The notes under the pieces were generated by a model. It searched no databases and was not told the DNA's origin. It saw nothing but the letters and a program-made list of their open reading frames with translations. A DNA stretch of 50,105 nt from Chloroflexota bacterium (GTDB taxonomy: Bacteria > Chloroflexota > Anaerolineae > Aggregatilineales > Phototrophicaceae), in NCBI GenBank assembly GCA_011523705.1, contig WTGC01000105.1, positions 1 to 50,105 of the forward strand, in the 5' to 3' direction. The position numbers and the translations under genes are program-made. Of this stretch, positions 8,624 through 16,423 are shown piece by piece (positions within the stretch are counted from its first letter, which is position 1; each line of letters begins with the position of its first letter).

Positions 8624-8783
8624 GACGCGCCTCTCCCCATTGTTAACTAAGTGAATAGAGCCATCCTGGATTTCGCGCGGCTCAGAATGCGCGAGCAGGC
8701 TTCAGCGTGTTTCCCCGACTCATGCTAGACTGATTGCTTGAATTGGCAAATCAATAGCGAGACCATGTCGATAAGGAGCGAAG

Positions 8784-10430
8784 ATGCGCCGTCTAATCGG
8801 ATTACTATTGACTACAATCCTTGTACTATCGCTGGGTTCAGCCGCTGCGGTTGCACAGCAGGTTCATGTTGTGCAGCGAGGAGAAAATCTATTCAGAATT
8901 GCTCAGCAATATGGAAGGACGCTTGTGGAAGTCGCGCAGGCGAACGGGATCGCCCCGCCATATACCATCCACATGGGCAACTTCATCACCATTCCCTTGC
9001 CGGGCGGCGCGCAAGCGCCCGCGCCCGCGTCCGCGCCAGCGCCGCAGCAGCCGACAGGCACGAGCACCTATGCGGTGCAGCGGGGCGAATCGCTGGCTAT
9101 CATTGCGGCCAAGTTCAGCACCACTTACATCATCCTCGCCGAAATGAACGGCATCGCCGATCCGAACATCCTGCATGTCGGGCAGGTTTTGCGGGTCCCG
9201 GCGCCAGCTGCCGCGCCGGCGCCAACAGACAGCGGCGCAGCGCCCGCTCCGCAGCCGGCGACCGCCACCTATACGGTGCAGCGCGGCGAGTCGCTGGCGA
9301 TCATCGCAGCCAAGTTCAACATCAATTACTTTGAGTTGGCGCAGATGAACGGCATCGCCGATCCTGATGTCCTGACCGTGGGCCAAGTGCTCCGCGTGCC
9401 GGGGCCGCCACCGCCGCCCCCAGCTCCGGAACCAGCGCCCGCACCGGCTGATCCGGCGCCAGCGGCTCCAGTCGGCCCAGGACCTCCCAGCACGGCAAAT
9501 GTCAGCGGCTTCGAGCTGGGCGGCCAAGCCTTGAGCTTCGCGCATCCGGAATTTATGCGCCGCGCCGGCATGACCTGGGTCAAGCGGCAGGTCAAATGGC
9601 ATGGCGAGCCAGCCAGCAATTTCCAACACTTGATTGACAGCGCGCACGGCAATGGATTCAGAGTCTTGCTCAGCGTCATTGGCGACAAGAATCAAATCGC
9701 CGGCAACCCGGGCGGGTTCTATCAGAACTTCGCCAACTTCCTGGCTGGGCTGGCGCGCGGCGGCGCCGACGCCATTGAAGTCTGGAACGAGATGAATATC
9801 GACCGCGAGTGGCCCTCGGGCCAGATCAGCGGCCACAACTACACGCAGATGCTTTCAGCCGCCTATCACGCCATCAAGGGCGCCAATCCGGGCACGATGG
9901 TCATCAGCGGCGCCCCCGCCCCAACCGGCTTCTTCCAGGGCTGTGGATCCGGTGGCGGCGATGACGACTGCTTCCTGCGGGAGATGGCGGCGGCCGGGGC
10001 GGCCAACGTCATGGATTGCGTCGGCGTCCATTACAACGCCGGCATCACCCCGCCGGATTCAACCAGTGGCGCTCCTGTTGGCAGTTCCGGGCACTACTCC
10101 TGGTACTTGCCGCGCATGATGGAGCTATACAGAAGTTTCTTCCCGGGCAAGCCGCTCTGTTTCACCGAGCTGGGTTATCTGACTCGCGAAGGCTTCGGTC
10201 CGCTGCCTGGCGGTTTCGCCTGGGCATCCGGCACGACGCTGGCGCAGCAGGCATCCTGGCTGGCGGGCGCGGTCCATCGGCTTCGCGGTTCCGGCTATGT
10301 CCGTATGTTCATCGTCTGGAATGTCGATGCCACGCACTGGGGGTCCGATCCGCAGGCCGGCTACGCGATTGTTCGGCCAGGGAACCACTGCCCAGCTTGT
10401 GATTCACTGCGCGCGGCGATGGGCGGCTAA
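8784..10430 (+). CDS. Secreted three-LysM protein with a clan-A glycoside hydrolase-like domain
   Basis: The 548-residue product has a signal peptide (residues 1-25, cut near VAQ-QV). Three LysM repeats follow at about 27-72, 95-138 and 162-205; the second and third are near copies (YAVQRGESLAIIAAKF and YTVQRGESLAIIAAKF). Pro/Ala-rich linkers separate them at 73-92, 139-160 and 206-236. Residues 240-548 form a (beta/alpha)8-like domain with EVWNEMNID (acid/base candidate Glu336) and CFTELGY (nucleophile candidate Glu462), as in clan GH-A families such as GH5 and GH39. LysM binds N-acetylglucosamine polymers, so the likely role is cleaving a cell-wall or external glycan while attached to the wall. 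AAGGAG lies 6 nt before the ATG. The exact GH family is not assigned. A hairpin terminator follows. Confidence 0.88.
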   Translation: MRRLIGLLLTTILVLSLGSAAAVAQQVHVVQRGENLFRIAQQYGRTLVEVAQANGIAPPYTIHMGNFITIPLPGGAQAPAPASAPAPQQPTGTSTYAVQRGESLAIIAAKFSTTYIILAEMNGIADPNILHVGQVLRVPAPAAAPAPTDSGAAPAPQPATATYTVQRGESLAIIAAKFNINYFELAQMNGIADPDVLTVGQVLRVPGPPPPPPAPEPAPAPADPAPAAPVGPGPPSTANVSGFELGGQALSFAHPEFMRRAGMTWVKRQVKWHGEPASNFQHLIDSAHGNGFRVLLSVIGDKNQIAGNPGGFYQNFANFLAGLARGGADAIEVWNEMNIDREWPSGQISGHNYTQMLSAAYHAIKGANPGTMVISGAPAPTGFFQGCGSGGGDDDCFLREMAAAGAANVMDCVGVHYNAGITPPDSTSGAPVGSSGHYSWYLPRMMELYRSFFPGKPLCFTELGYLTREGFGPLPGGFAWASGTTLAQQASWLAGAVHRLRGSGYVRMFIVWNVDATHWGSDPQAGYAIVRPGNHCPACDSLRAAMGG

Positions 10431-10454
10431 GCCAAATCGCAACCGACAAATCGT

Positions 10455-10487
10455 AAGGGCGGCCAATCAGGTCGCCCTTCTTTGTTT
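10455..10487 (+). terminator. Intrinsic terminator after the LysM-glycosidase gene
   Basis: AAGGGCGGCC and GGTCGCCCTT form a 10-bp stem with one G-T pair around AATCA, followed by CTTTGTTTT. The 21-bp core (10457-10477) belongs to the same palindrome family as the dispersed REP-like copies. Confidence 0.8.
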
Positions 10488-10704
10488 TCACCACTGACCT
10501 CGACACTTAAAGCGTGGCTCACACAGAATAATGAACCCGGGAATTGAGAAACTGTACGCACATGCGCGACTATGCCACCGGGCACGCAGAACACCCTGCG
10601 TCACGAAGCCTTTAGCTCCCCCCTCCCTGACTCGTTCTGATGACAGGACAGTTTTTCAGAGAGCAAAATATCGCCGCAAATACTGTATTTTCTTGGGCTT
10701 TTTC

Positions 10705-10725
10705 GGGCGACTCGCTAAGTCGCCC
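10705..10725. repeat. 21-bp REP-like palindrome inside the MITE-like element
   Basis: GGGCGACT and AGTCGCCC are perfect arms around CGCTA, followed by CCTG. Confidence 0.65.
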
Positions 10726-10824
10726 CTGTTTACGTTGCACGTTGCAAGAGGGCGTTACAGCGCCGCGCGTAGACACTGCGGTTCAAACGCCCCTACACGT
10801 TTGCGCTTTGATTAAGATCCGTAG

Positions 10825-10845
10825 GGGCGAGGCGGTGACTCGCCC
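10825..10845. repeat. 21-bp REP-like palindrome inside the MITE-like element
   Basis: GGGCGAG and CTCGCCC arms flank GCGGTGA. The preceding GTAG mirrors the CTAC that follows other copies, giving the form GTAGGGGCGA...TCGCCC. Confidence 0.65.
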
Positions 10846-11097
10846 ACAGTATTCCGTCTGCTCAACAACACGCAAGATATTTTGCGTGGGCGGCGGCATA
10901 GTCGCGAGTGTGTCTACAGTTTTCGCCAAGAGAGGTGCTTCTGACGTCTGACTTGGCGGTCTTACGTGCGATTGCGTCAAACCTGTCTTGTCCTCAGCTG
11001 ACTCGTCGGGGAGGGGGCCGGGTCACGTAGGTCGCGTAGACACTGACCGCCGACATAGACCTTCGGGGGTGGGGTTCGCTTCCCGTAACACATACAG

Positions 11098-11118
11098 GTG
11101 CGAGCCAATGGGTCGCCC
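11098..11118. repeat. 21-bp REP-like palindrome, imperfect
   Basis: GTGCGAGCC and GGGTCGCCC arms flank AAT; two pairs are imperfect. It lies 59 bp after the stop side of the small protein gene on the minus strand. Confidence 0.45.
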
Positions 11119-11176
11119 TCGTAGATTCGTCTGGGAGGCAGGAAAAGCTAATTTCAAGCGATACCGAGCGCCCGAC

Positions 11177-11494
11177 CTATAGCTGATAGTCGCCGGTGAC
11201 GCGCACGATCTTGTGGCTGTAATTCTCGACGTATTCCATCAGCTTGGCTTGCAGCTCAGCCCAGTCGGCGCTGGTGATGATCTCACGCATGGAATCGGCG
11301 TCTTCGGCGATGGCGCCGGCCATGATTCGGGGGATATCGGCGCTGGCGTAGACATTGTACCAAGCCTCAATCGGCGTGAGCCCCAGTTTAGTCGTATTGG
11401 GCACCCATTCGCGCATGACAAATTCGAAGTATTCCTGATCCAGGCCCGGCTTGATGTCCCAGTTCATCAGAATCTTGACGTTTCCATTCGGCAT
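11177..11494 (-). CDS. Small conserved protein, probable dimeric alpha/beta-barrel (DUF3303-like)
   Basis: The product is 105 residues. It begins MPNGNVKILMNWDIKPGLDQ and has an alternating beta-alpha pattern (KILMNWDI, EYFEFVMREW, IEAWYNVYA, RIMAGAIAED, MREIITSADW), like small dimeric ferredoxin-like-fold proteins such as DUF3303. I see no catalytic signature and assign no function. The ATG at 11494 is preferred to an upstream in-frame TTG (11524), because GGAAG lies 8 nt before it and the extra N-terminal residues look unstructured. It is transcribed in the same direction as the degenerate metallo-beta-lactamase gene about 180 bp upstream. In that gap I note only a short hairpin CCTGC-GCGA-GCAGG without a T-run. 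Confidence 0.7.
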   Translation of the reverse strand: MPNGNVKILMNWDIKPGLDQEYFEFVMREWVPNTTKLGLTPIEAWYNVYASADIPRIMAGAIAEDADSMREIITSADWAELQAKLMEYVENYSHKIVRVTGDYQL

Positions 11495-11675
11495 GAGAAC
11501 ACTTCCGCGTAGTTGGTCGCCCAAGTAACACTAATATACCGCAAAATACCTGGCAACGGGATTCATTGCGCTCAATTGGATCTTATTCAATTAACCCCCT
11601 GCTCGCGCAGGTAGAGGGCTTGTTATGTTTTGAGAGCGCTTTTGACTCGTTGCGCGGCCGCCGAGCGGCTGTATT

Positions 11676-12305
11676 TTAACGCAGGAGCGCAACCTGGGTT
11701 TGCTCGGGCAGGCTCGTAGGGTTCACCCGCAGCCCATCTTGCTCCTCCAAGCCGCTGACGCCCATCAGTTTCAGGAAGCCTTCAACCGCCAGCGCGTAAT
11801 CGGCATCGCTCAACTGAACTGGCTGCATCGGCACGACATAATTCGGTTCGATCACGCTGATGAGATCGGCCAGCTGATCGCCATTGTGATGAGCCGCTTC
11901 AACCGGCAGCAAGAGCGCATTGACCTGATCCAGCTGCTCGAATATGGAGGGATCCGGCAGTTGACGCAGCGCGCCCAGGTGCAAGACAGTCTGCGCGTTG
12001 GGATATTCGAAGTGGTAGGCGATGTTGTAGAGAACGCGGTCATTCTCTTCATCATGATGATGCAAGGCGATGCCAGTGACAAAGAGTTCGCCCACCTCGT
12101 ACTCGCCTGGACCGTCGATCACGTAGACATGACCGCGGACACCGTCGACCCGATGCCCGTCTCGATCATGGCTGACGGTGACAAGATCGGCATTCAGCCG
12201 CATCTTAGCCAGTGCCTTCTCCGTGCCAAAGGGATCCGTCACTACGGAAGTGTGACCGCGCTCGGTGATGCGAAAGCAACTGTATCCGTGCCAGGCAATG
12301 TCCAA
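11676..12305 (-). CDS. UlaG-like metallo-beta-lactamase-fold protein with a degraded metal site
   Basis: The 209-residue product has the fold of UlaG/UPF0173 hydrolases (MDIAWHGYSCFRI start, VVTDPF, GPGEYEVG, VLHLG). The metal motif HxHxDH appears as H46-D-R48-D-G50-H51, so the second His and the Asp are replaced. The HLGD aspartate is Ala112, and the late PMH histidine is Gln161 (PMQPVQ). From memory, related chloroflexotal proteins already vary at the first motif. The metal centre is therefore probably absent, and the protein may bind a ligand or partner rather than hydrolyse one. It stands alone, 110 bp downstream of the ABC-F gene stop side, on the same strand. The family is sure; the loss of catalysis is inferred. 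Confidence 0.8.
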   Translation of the reverse strand: MDIAWHGYSCFRITERGHTSVVTDPFGTEKALAKMRLNADLVTVSHDRDGHRVDGVRGHVYVIDGPGEYEVGELFVTGIALHHHDEENDRVLYNIAYHFEYPNAQTVLHLGALRQLPDPSIFEQLDQVNALLLPVEAAHHNGDQLADLISVIEPNYVVPMQPVQLSDADYALAVEGFLKLMGVSGLEEQDGLRVNPTSLPEQTQVALLR

Positions 12306-12415
12306 GATTTTGCTCCCTATTGATGTCTATCCGCGCAATTAAGACTGTCGGTATCGTCTACTAGAATACACCGACCAGGTCCAGGGCGCAGCCGGCAGCG
12401 GCGCGGGCGCCCGCG

Positions 12416-14311
12416 CTAAGTTACGAACTTGCCCCACTCCTCCAACGCCGCCTCGAGCTCCGTCTCCGCTTGCGAATAGGCGATGCCCAGCTTGCGCACC
12501 GCCGCGGCATCGCCGGCGAGGCTGGCGTCATCCAGTTGGCGGCTGATTTCGCTCAAGTCACTTTCCAACTGCTGAATCCGGTTTTCGAGCTTGGCTGTAT
12601 GCCTGGCCGCTTCAAAGGGATTCAGGCCGTATTTCTTCTCATTGTAGGCGGCTGGTTTGGCGCCGCGTTGATCCGGTGATAGTTCCTGTGCCGATTCGGT
12701 TTCAAGCGCCCGCTTGCGCCAGCGCAGATACTCCTGGTAATCACCATCGACGACTTGCATATCGCCGGGTCTGATCTCCCAAATCTGTGTCGCCAGCGCG
12801 TCCACGAGATAGCGATCATGGCTGACGAGGAGAATTGTGCCGCTATAAGCGCTCAGAACCGACTGCAATACCTCCTGGCTGTCGATATCGAGGTGATTGG
12901 TCGGTTCGTCCAGAAGCAACAGGCTGGCGCCTTGCAATGCCAGTTTGGCCAGCGCCAATCGTCCGCGCTCGCCGCCGGAAAGCGACGACACCGGCCGGAA
13001 GACATCATCGCCGCTGAAGAGAAATCGACCGAGCCAATCGCGCGCTTGCGAGAGCGGCAGCGGTTTCACCGCGCGTATCTCATCAATGATCGCGCAGCTT
13101 GCCTTTAGCGTCTCGTGCGCTTGGGCGAAATAAGCGATCTCCACCTTGGCGCCCAGGCGAACCTCGCCGGCCAATGCGGGCAGATCGCCGCTGAGCGTCT
13201 TGAGCAGGGTCGATTTGCCAACGCCATTGGCGCCGATGATAGCGATGGTCTCGCCGCGCAGGACCAGCAAGTCGGGCACTAGCAGCAGCTCCTCTCCGTC
13301 GTAGCCGATTCGCAAATCGCGCGTGCGGATCACCTGATCGCCGCTGCGCTGATGATCGCGCAGCTCCAGAAACATCTTCTTGCGCCGGCGCGGACCGCTC
13401 TCCAGGATCGCGCCGCGCTTTTTCATCGTCTCCAGCTTCTTCAGGCGTCCCTTGGCCTGGGCGGTACCGCGGCTGCCCATGTGGCGGCGGATAAATTCTT
13501 CTTCCTTGCGGATGAATTGCTGCTGCCAGTAGTAATCGTGGCGCAGGGTATCGCGCTGGCTGGCGCGCTCCTGGCTGTAGGCGCTGTAATTGCCGCGATA
13601 CGTTTGCAGCTTGCCGTACTCAAGCTCCCAGACTGTGGCGGCATAATGATCCATGAAGTAACGATCGTGGCTGACGGCGAGCACGGCGCCCGCGAATGAG
13701 GCAAGGTAATTCTCCAGCCACTCGATCGCCTGAATATCCAGATGATTTGTCGGCTCGTCCATGATTAGGAGATCGGGTTCTTCCAGCAGCAGACGGCTGA
13801 GGGCGGCGCGCGTCTTCTCCCCGCCAGACAGCTCTGGCAGCGGCGCATCGTAGTCAGCCGGCGAGAAGCCCAGGCCGCTGAGCACCCTCTTGATGCGCGT
13901 TTCGTATTCGTAGCCGCCGCGCCCTTCAAACTCCGCTTGCAGCTGTCCGTAGGCTTCGAGCGCGTCGGCGGCATCGTCGGCCTTCGCCATTTGCCGCTCC
14001 AGTTGCTCCAGGCGTCGTTCCATGGCGCGCAGGCCCGCAAAGGCTTTCAACTGCTCGCGCCAGAGGCTGTGTTCGCCAGCCAGTTCCGGCCGCTGCGGCA
14101 GGAAGGACAGGCGCGTTCGCCCAGCCTGGCTCACTGTCCCGCTCGTCGGGCTATCGACGCCGGCGAGCAGATTGAGCAGAGTCGTCTTACCGGCGCCATT
14201 GGGTCCGACCAGGGCGATGCGCGCGCCTGCCGAAATGGCGACGCTGATCTCGCTGAATATCTCATCAGGACCGTAGAACTTGCCGAGGCTGCTGGCGCTT
14301 AGGATGGACAT
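12416..14311 (-). CDS. ABC-F family ATPase, Uup/EttA-like translation or resistance factor
   Basis: The 631-residue protein has two ABC ATPase domains and no membrane segment. Domain 1 has Walker A GPNGAGKTT (about 35-43), signature LSGGEKTRAALS and Walker B LLIMDEPTNHLD. Domain 2 has GANGVGKST, LSGGERGRLALA and LLLLDEPTNHLD. Between them lies a charged helical linker (YRGNYSAYSQERASQRDTLR onward), the ribosomal P-site tRNA-interaction motif of ABC-F proteins. The last 80 residues form a coiled coil (AARHTAKLENRIQQLESDL), as in Uup. ABC-F proteins act on ribosomes in translation control, antibiotic protection or, for Uup, ribosome assembly and DNA-related roles. Which applies cannot be read from sequence. 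A TGCTATACT promoter-like box lies about 37 bp upstream. Confidence 0.93.
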   Translation of the reverse strand: MSILSASSLGKFYGPDEIFSEISVAISAGARIALVGPNGAGKTTLLNLLAGVDSPTSGTVSQAGRTRLSFLPQRPELAGEHSLWREQLKAFAGLRAMERRLEQLERQMAKADDAADALEAYGQLQAEFEGRGGYEYETRIKRVLSGLGFSPADYDAPLPELSGGEKTRAALSRLLLEEPDLLIMDEPTNHLDIQAIEWLENYLASFAGAVLAVSHDRYFMDHYAATVWELEYGKLQTYRGNYSAYSQERASQRDTLRHDYYWQQQFIRKEEEFIRRHMGSRGTAQAKGRLKKLETMKKRGAILESGPRRRKKMFLELRDHQRSGDQVIRTRDLRIGYDGEELLLVPDLLVLRGETIAIIGANGVGKSTLLKTLSGDLPALAGEVRLGAKVEIAYFAQAHETLKASCAIIDEIRAVKPLPLSQARDWLGRFLFSGDDVFRPVSSLSGGERGRLALAKLALQGASLLLLDEPTNHLDIDSQEVLQSVLSAYSGTILLVSHDRYLVDALATQIWEIRPGDMQVVDGDYQEYLRWRKRALETESAQELSPDQRGAKPAAYNEKKYGLNPFEAARHTAKLENRIQQLESDLSEISRQLDDASLAGDAAAVRKLGIAYSQAETELEAALEEWGKFVT

Positions 14312-14347
14312 GATTAGCGTGATAGGAAAAAGTCGACAAACCGCTAC

Positions 14348-14353
14348 AGTATA
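14348..14353 (-). promoter_or_regulatory. Extended -10 promoter element of the ABC-F gene
   Basis: The minus strand reads TGCTATACT, with TATACT at 14353-14348, about 37 bp before the start. TTATCT 17 nt further upstream is a weak -35. The same TGCTATACT string precedes metA and the IolE-like gene. Confidence 0.45.
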
Positions 14354-14452
14354 GCACGCCTTCTGCGCCGAGATAACGCCCGCTTGCGCCGACGGCTCGA
14401 AGTTTATATAAGTATGCGGTAGTTCGCAGACAGGCTACGAGGCTTCTTCATC

Positions 14453-15655
14453 TTGGTAAGCAATCGCAGCATCTGGCTCAGACCGGGTCGAGGAATAAAG
14501 ACGCTGCTGCTCGGCTTCTTTCCCTTGATCATGTTGCTCGCCCTCGTTCTGCATGGAACGGAGCAGGGGTCGTTGGCCGATCCCACGGCCCCGCCCACTG
14601 TCGCGCCGACGAGTCCGCCGCCTGTTTACCGCGAAGTCGGGTTCAACTTCGGACGAGGATACATCGGCGATGGCTGGCGGCTTTACTTCAGCGAGCCGGA
14701 TGCCAGTGCCGCTCGCGAAAGCTACGAAGCCGGCATCGAAATGGCGCTGGTCGAGGCGATTCAACAGACGCGGGACCGGCTCGATGTCGCCGCCTTTGAA
14801 ATGAACAGCGAGCCGATTGTTCAAGCGATCCTGGACTCTCATCAGCGAGGCGTCGTTGTGCGCATCGTGACCGATGATGACCACGGCTTAAACGATGTGG
14901 ACGATGAAGCGCTGCGCACTTTGCAGACGGCAGGCGTCCCCGTCGTTGATGATGGGCGCAGCGGCTTGATGCACAACAAATTCATGATCCTGGACGGGCG
15001 CGCGGTCTGGACCGGCTCCTGGAATTACACCGTCAACGGAACCTATCGCAACAACAACAATATTCTGGTCCTGGAGAGCGAACGGGCGGCCGCAGCCTAT
15101 CAGGCGGAGTTTGACGAGATGTTTGAGCGCGGCGAATTCGGTACGCGTTCAACGGACGACGGCGCCGTCACATTCAGCCACGCGGAGGGCGAAGTCAGCA
15201 TCATATTTGCGTCCGAGGCCGATGAAGTCACCAAGCTCAAAGCGGAAATAGCGGGCGCGGCGCGCTCGATTCACATCATGACTTTCGTCTTCTCGCTGGA
15301 GGAATTAGCCGAAGCCATTCTGTTGCAAGCGGCGCAAGCGGACCTGGTCGTGCGCGGCATCTTCGAAAAGTTCAACAGCACCGCCAACTGGAGCCAACTG
15401 CCAGCGCTGCACTGCGCCGGCGCCGAAATACGGCAGGACGGCAACCGCTACACACTGCATCACAAAGTCATCATCATTGATGAAAATACGGTGATCACCG
15501 GCTCTTTCAACTTCTCCAATAGCGCGGCGAAGCGGAATGACGAGAACATCGTGATCATCCGCAATGCGAACATCGCCGACCTGTATCTCGATGAATGGGC
15601 GCGTCTGTGGGACAGCGCCTCGGAGCTGGACCCCGCTGAGGTGCATTGCGATTAA
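14453..15655 (+). CDS. Membrane-anchored phospholipase D-fold protein with two HKD motifs
   Basis: The 400-residue product begins with a signal anchor or signal peptide (KTLLLGFFPLIMLLALVL, residues 16-33) and a Thr/Pro-rich linker to about residue 58. Two PLD phosphodiesterase motifs are complete: H174-K176-D181 in MHNKFMILD followed by TGSWNYT, and H336-K338-D343 in LHHKVIIID followed by TGSFNFS. Each motif gives half of one active site. The family includes phospholipases, nucleases such as Nuc, and cardiolipin synthases; the short two-HKD layout with an outward-facing domain best fits a secreted nuclease or lipase, which is an inference. The start is TTG at 14453; an ATG at 14531 would delete most of the signal sequence. 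Its stop overlaps the stop of the convergent small gene. Confidence 0.85.
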   Translation: MVSNRSIWLRPGRGIKTLLLGFFPLIMLLALVLHGTEQGSLADPTAPPTVAPTSPPPVYREVGFNFGRGYIGDGWRLYFSEPDASAARESYEAGIEMALVEAIQQTRDRLDVAAFEMNSEPIVQAILDSHQRGVVVRIVTDDDHGLNDVDDEALRTLQTAGVPVVDDGRSGLMHNKFMILDGRAVWTGSWNYTVNGTYRNNNNILVLESERAAAAYQAEFDEMFERGEFGTRSTDDGAVTFSHAEGEVSIIFASEADEVTKLKAEIAGAARSIHIMTFVFSLEELAEAILLQAAQADLVVRGIFEKFNSTANWSQLPALHCAGAEIRQDGNRYTLHHKVIIIDENTVITGSFNFSNSAAKRNDENIVIIRNANIADLYLDEWARLWDSASELDPAEVHCD

Positions 15656-15969
15656 GCTAAATCAGCGCGGCATTTGCGCAGATGCAGCGGCGACTTCTTC
15701 GGCTGGCGCTCGATCTCTTGACGCGCTTCCAAATCCAACTGCACCGCCTTGCAATACCAGCGCACGGAGCCGGGTTTGGGGAAGAGCGCTTTAGGCACGT
15801 CCTGGTCGTCCAGCCAGGCGCGCACTTTTTCTTCCAGCTCGCTGAATCGCATCCAGGCGTCGACAGACAGCGACGCCAGCATCGCCTCGCGAATGACCGT
15901 ATACTTCTCGGTCTTGAGGTTCTCACGGTGCTCCGGGTGGTTGACGTTACGCGCTCGAATGCTGGTCAT
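15652..15969 (-). CDS. Small conserved protein of unknown function (DUF6958-like)
   Basis: The product is 105 residues. It has the pattern of a widespread small family: an N-terminal NVNHPEHRENLKTEKYTVIR segment, a helical middle (WMRFSELEEKVRAWL), then KPGSVRWYCKAVQLDLEARQEIER and a basic tail. I believe this corresponds to DUF6958, but I could not check it. The GSV-WY-KAVQLDLEARxxIER block is the most characteristic part. No catalytic residues stand out, and a winged-helix-like nucleic-acid role is possible. It ends tail-to-tail with the PLD-fold gene, and both stops share the TTAA at 15652-15655. Confidence 0.75.
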   Translation of the reverse strand: MTSIRARNVNHPEHRENLKTEKYTVIREAMLASLSVDAWMRFSELEEKVRAWLDDQDVPKALFPKPGSVRWYCKAVQLDLEARQEIERQPKKSPLHLRKCRADLA

Positions 15970-16047
15970 CGAATTTGGAGATTAAGCGGAAGAATTTCGA
16001 ATCAAAATAGGGCTGAACAACCCTCCAAGCTCAGCCAAGCGTTGTGT

Positions 16048-16293
16048 TCAATCTGACTTGCCAAAGACCTTCTGATAATCTCTTCGGAGGTTGCGAACCT
16101 CTTCGAGGAGTTCGCCATAGTGATTGCTGTAGTATCCCTCGAGCTCTGTCATGTGGTCGGTAAATCGCTTGTCCATCTTTTGCTCAAAGGCCACGAAGCG
16201 GGTATCCATCTTCTGCTCAATAACAGGAATAATGGCGTTAGTCACGGCCTGAGCAATGCGGTTTTCATCGACTGTAAGATCTTGTGATTGCAT
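16048..16293 (-). CDS. Small coiled-coil protein, function unknown
   Basis: The product is 81 residues, rich in charged helical heptads (IEQKMDTRFVAFEQKMDKRFTDHMTELEGYY, then ELLEEVRNLRRDYQKVF). The EQKMDxRF unit is repeated twice, which fits a short coiled coil. I see no signal peptide or membrane segment and recognise no family. Similar short coiled-coil ORFs occur next to Uma2 nuclease genes in other bacteria, but here the Uma2 gene is 30 kb away. It is the only open frame in the gap between the DUF6958-like gene and pfkB. Confidence that it is real rests on its codon pattern and heptad regularity. Confidence 0.55.
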   Translation of the reverse strand: MQSQDLTVDENRIAQAVTNAIIPVIEQKMDTRFVAFEQKMDKRFTDHMTELEGYYSNHYGELLEEVRNLRRDYQKVFGKSD

Positions 16294-16423
16294 CGGGTTC
16301 TTTCACCGCTTATGGCTTCATCATCAATTAACGACAGGCATTTAATCGTCTGTAATCTTAGCACATTTGTATTGCACATGCAAGCTGGCTTACCGTGCAT
16401 AAAGTCTCCGGCATCCCAAGGCG

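Larger units (their letters stand above)
10637..10997. mobile_element. MITE-like element with terminal inverted repeats and 9-bp target duplication
   Basis: The left end, CTGATGACAGGACAGTTTTT (10637-10656), and the reverse complement of the right end, CTGAGGACAAGACAGGTTTG (10978-10997), agree at 16 of 20 positions. The direct repeat CTGACTCGT flanks the element at 10627-10635 and 10998-11006; one extra T lies between the left copy and the end. Inside there is a perfect 10-bp inverted pair, GCAAAATATC (10663-10672) and GATATTTTGC (10876-10885), and two REP-like palindromes. There is no transposase gene, so any movement would depend on an enzyme encoded elsewhere. A 9-bp duplication fits several DDE transposase families; I cannot assign one. 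Confidence 0.75.
10612..11075. repeat. Palindromic repeat copy D, split by an insertion
   Basis: The left half is TTAGCTCCCCCCTCCCTGAC up to 10635. The right half resumes at 11007 as CGGGGAGGGGGCCGGG followed by the GTAGACAC core. Joined together they match the intact copy at 50051-50105 (TTAGCTCCCCCTCCCTGA, loop, GGGGAGGGGGCCGGGG). The GTAGACAC core at 11030-11069 matches copy B at 3821-3861. Confidence 0.7.
10431..11176. other. 746-bp gene-free stretch: terminator, interrupted repeat and MITE-like insertion
   Basis: No gene is supported here. From left to right it holds the terminator, the left half of a palindromic repeat (10612-10635), a MITE-like element with inverted ends (10637-10997), the right half of the repeat (11007-11075) and a further REP-like palindrome (11098-11118). 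Short frames inside it lack ribosome sites. Confidence 0.75.

Noticed and set aside
10731..10743. ACGTTGCACGTTG shared by the MITE-like element and the start of the TIR gene (23437)
   Set aside because: It is a 13-bp match inside coding sequence at one site, with no extension on either side; chance is likely.
11560..11640. A terminator after the degenerate metallo-beta-lactamase gene
   Set aside because: The CCTGC-GCGA-GCAGG hairpin is short and no T-run follows on the minus strand.
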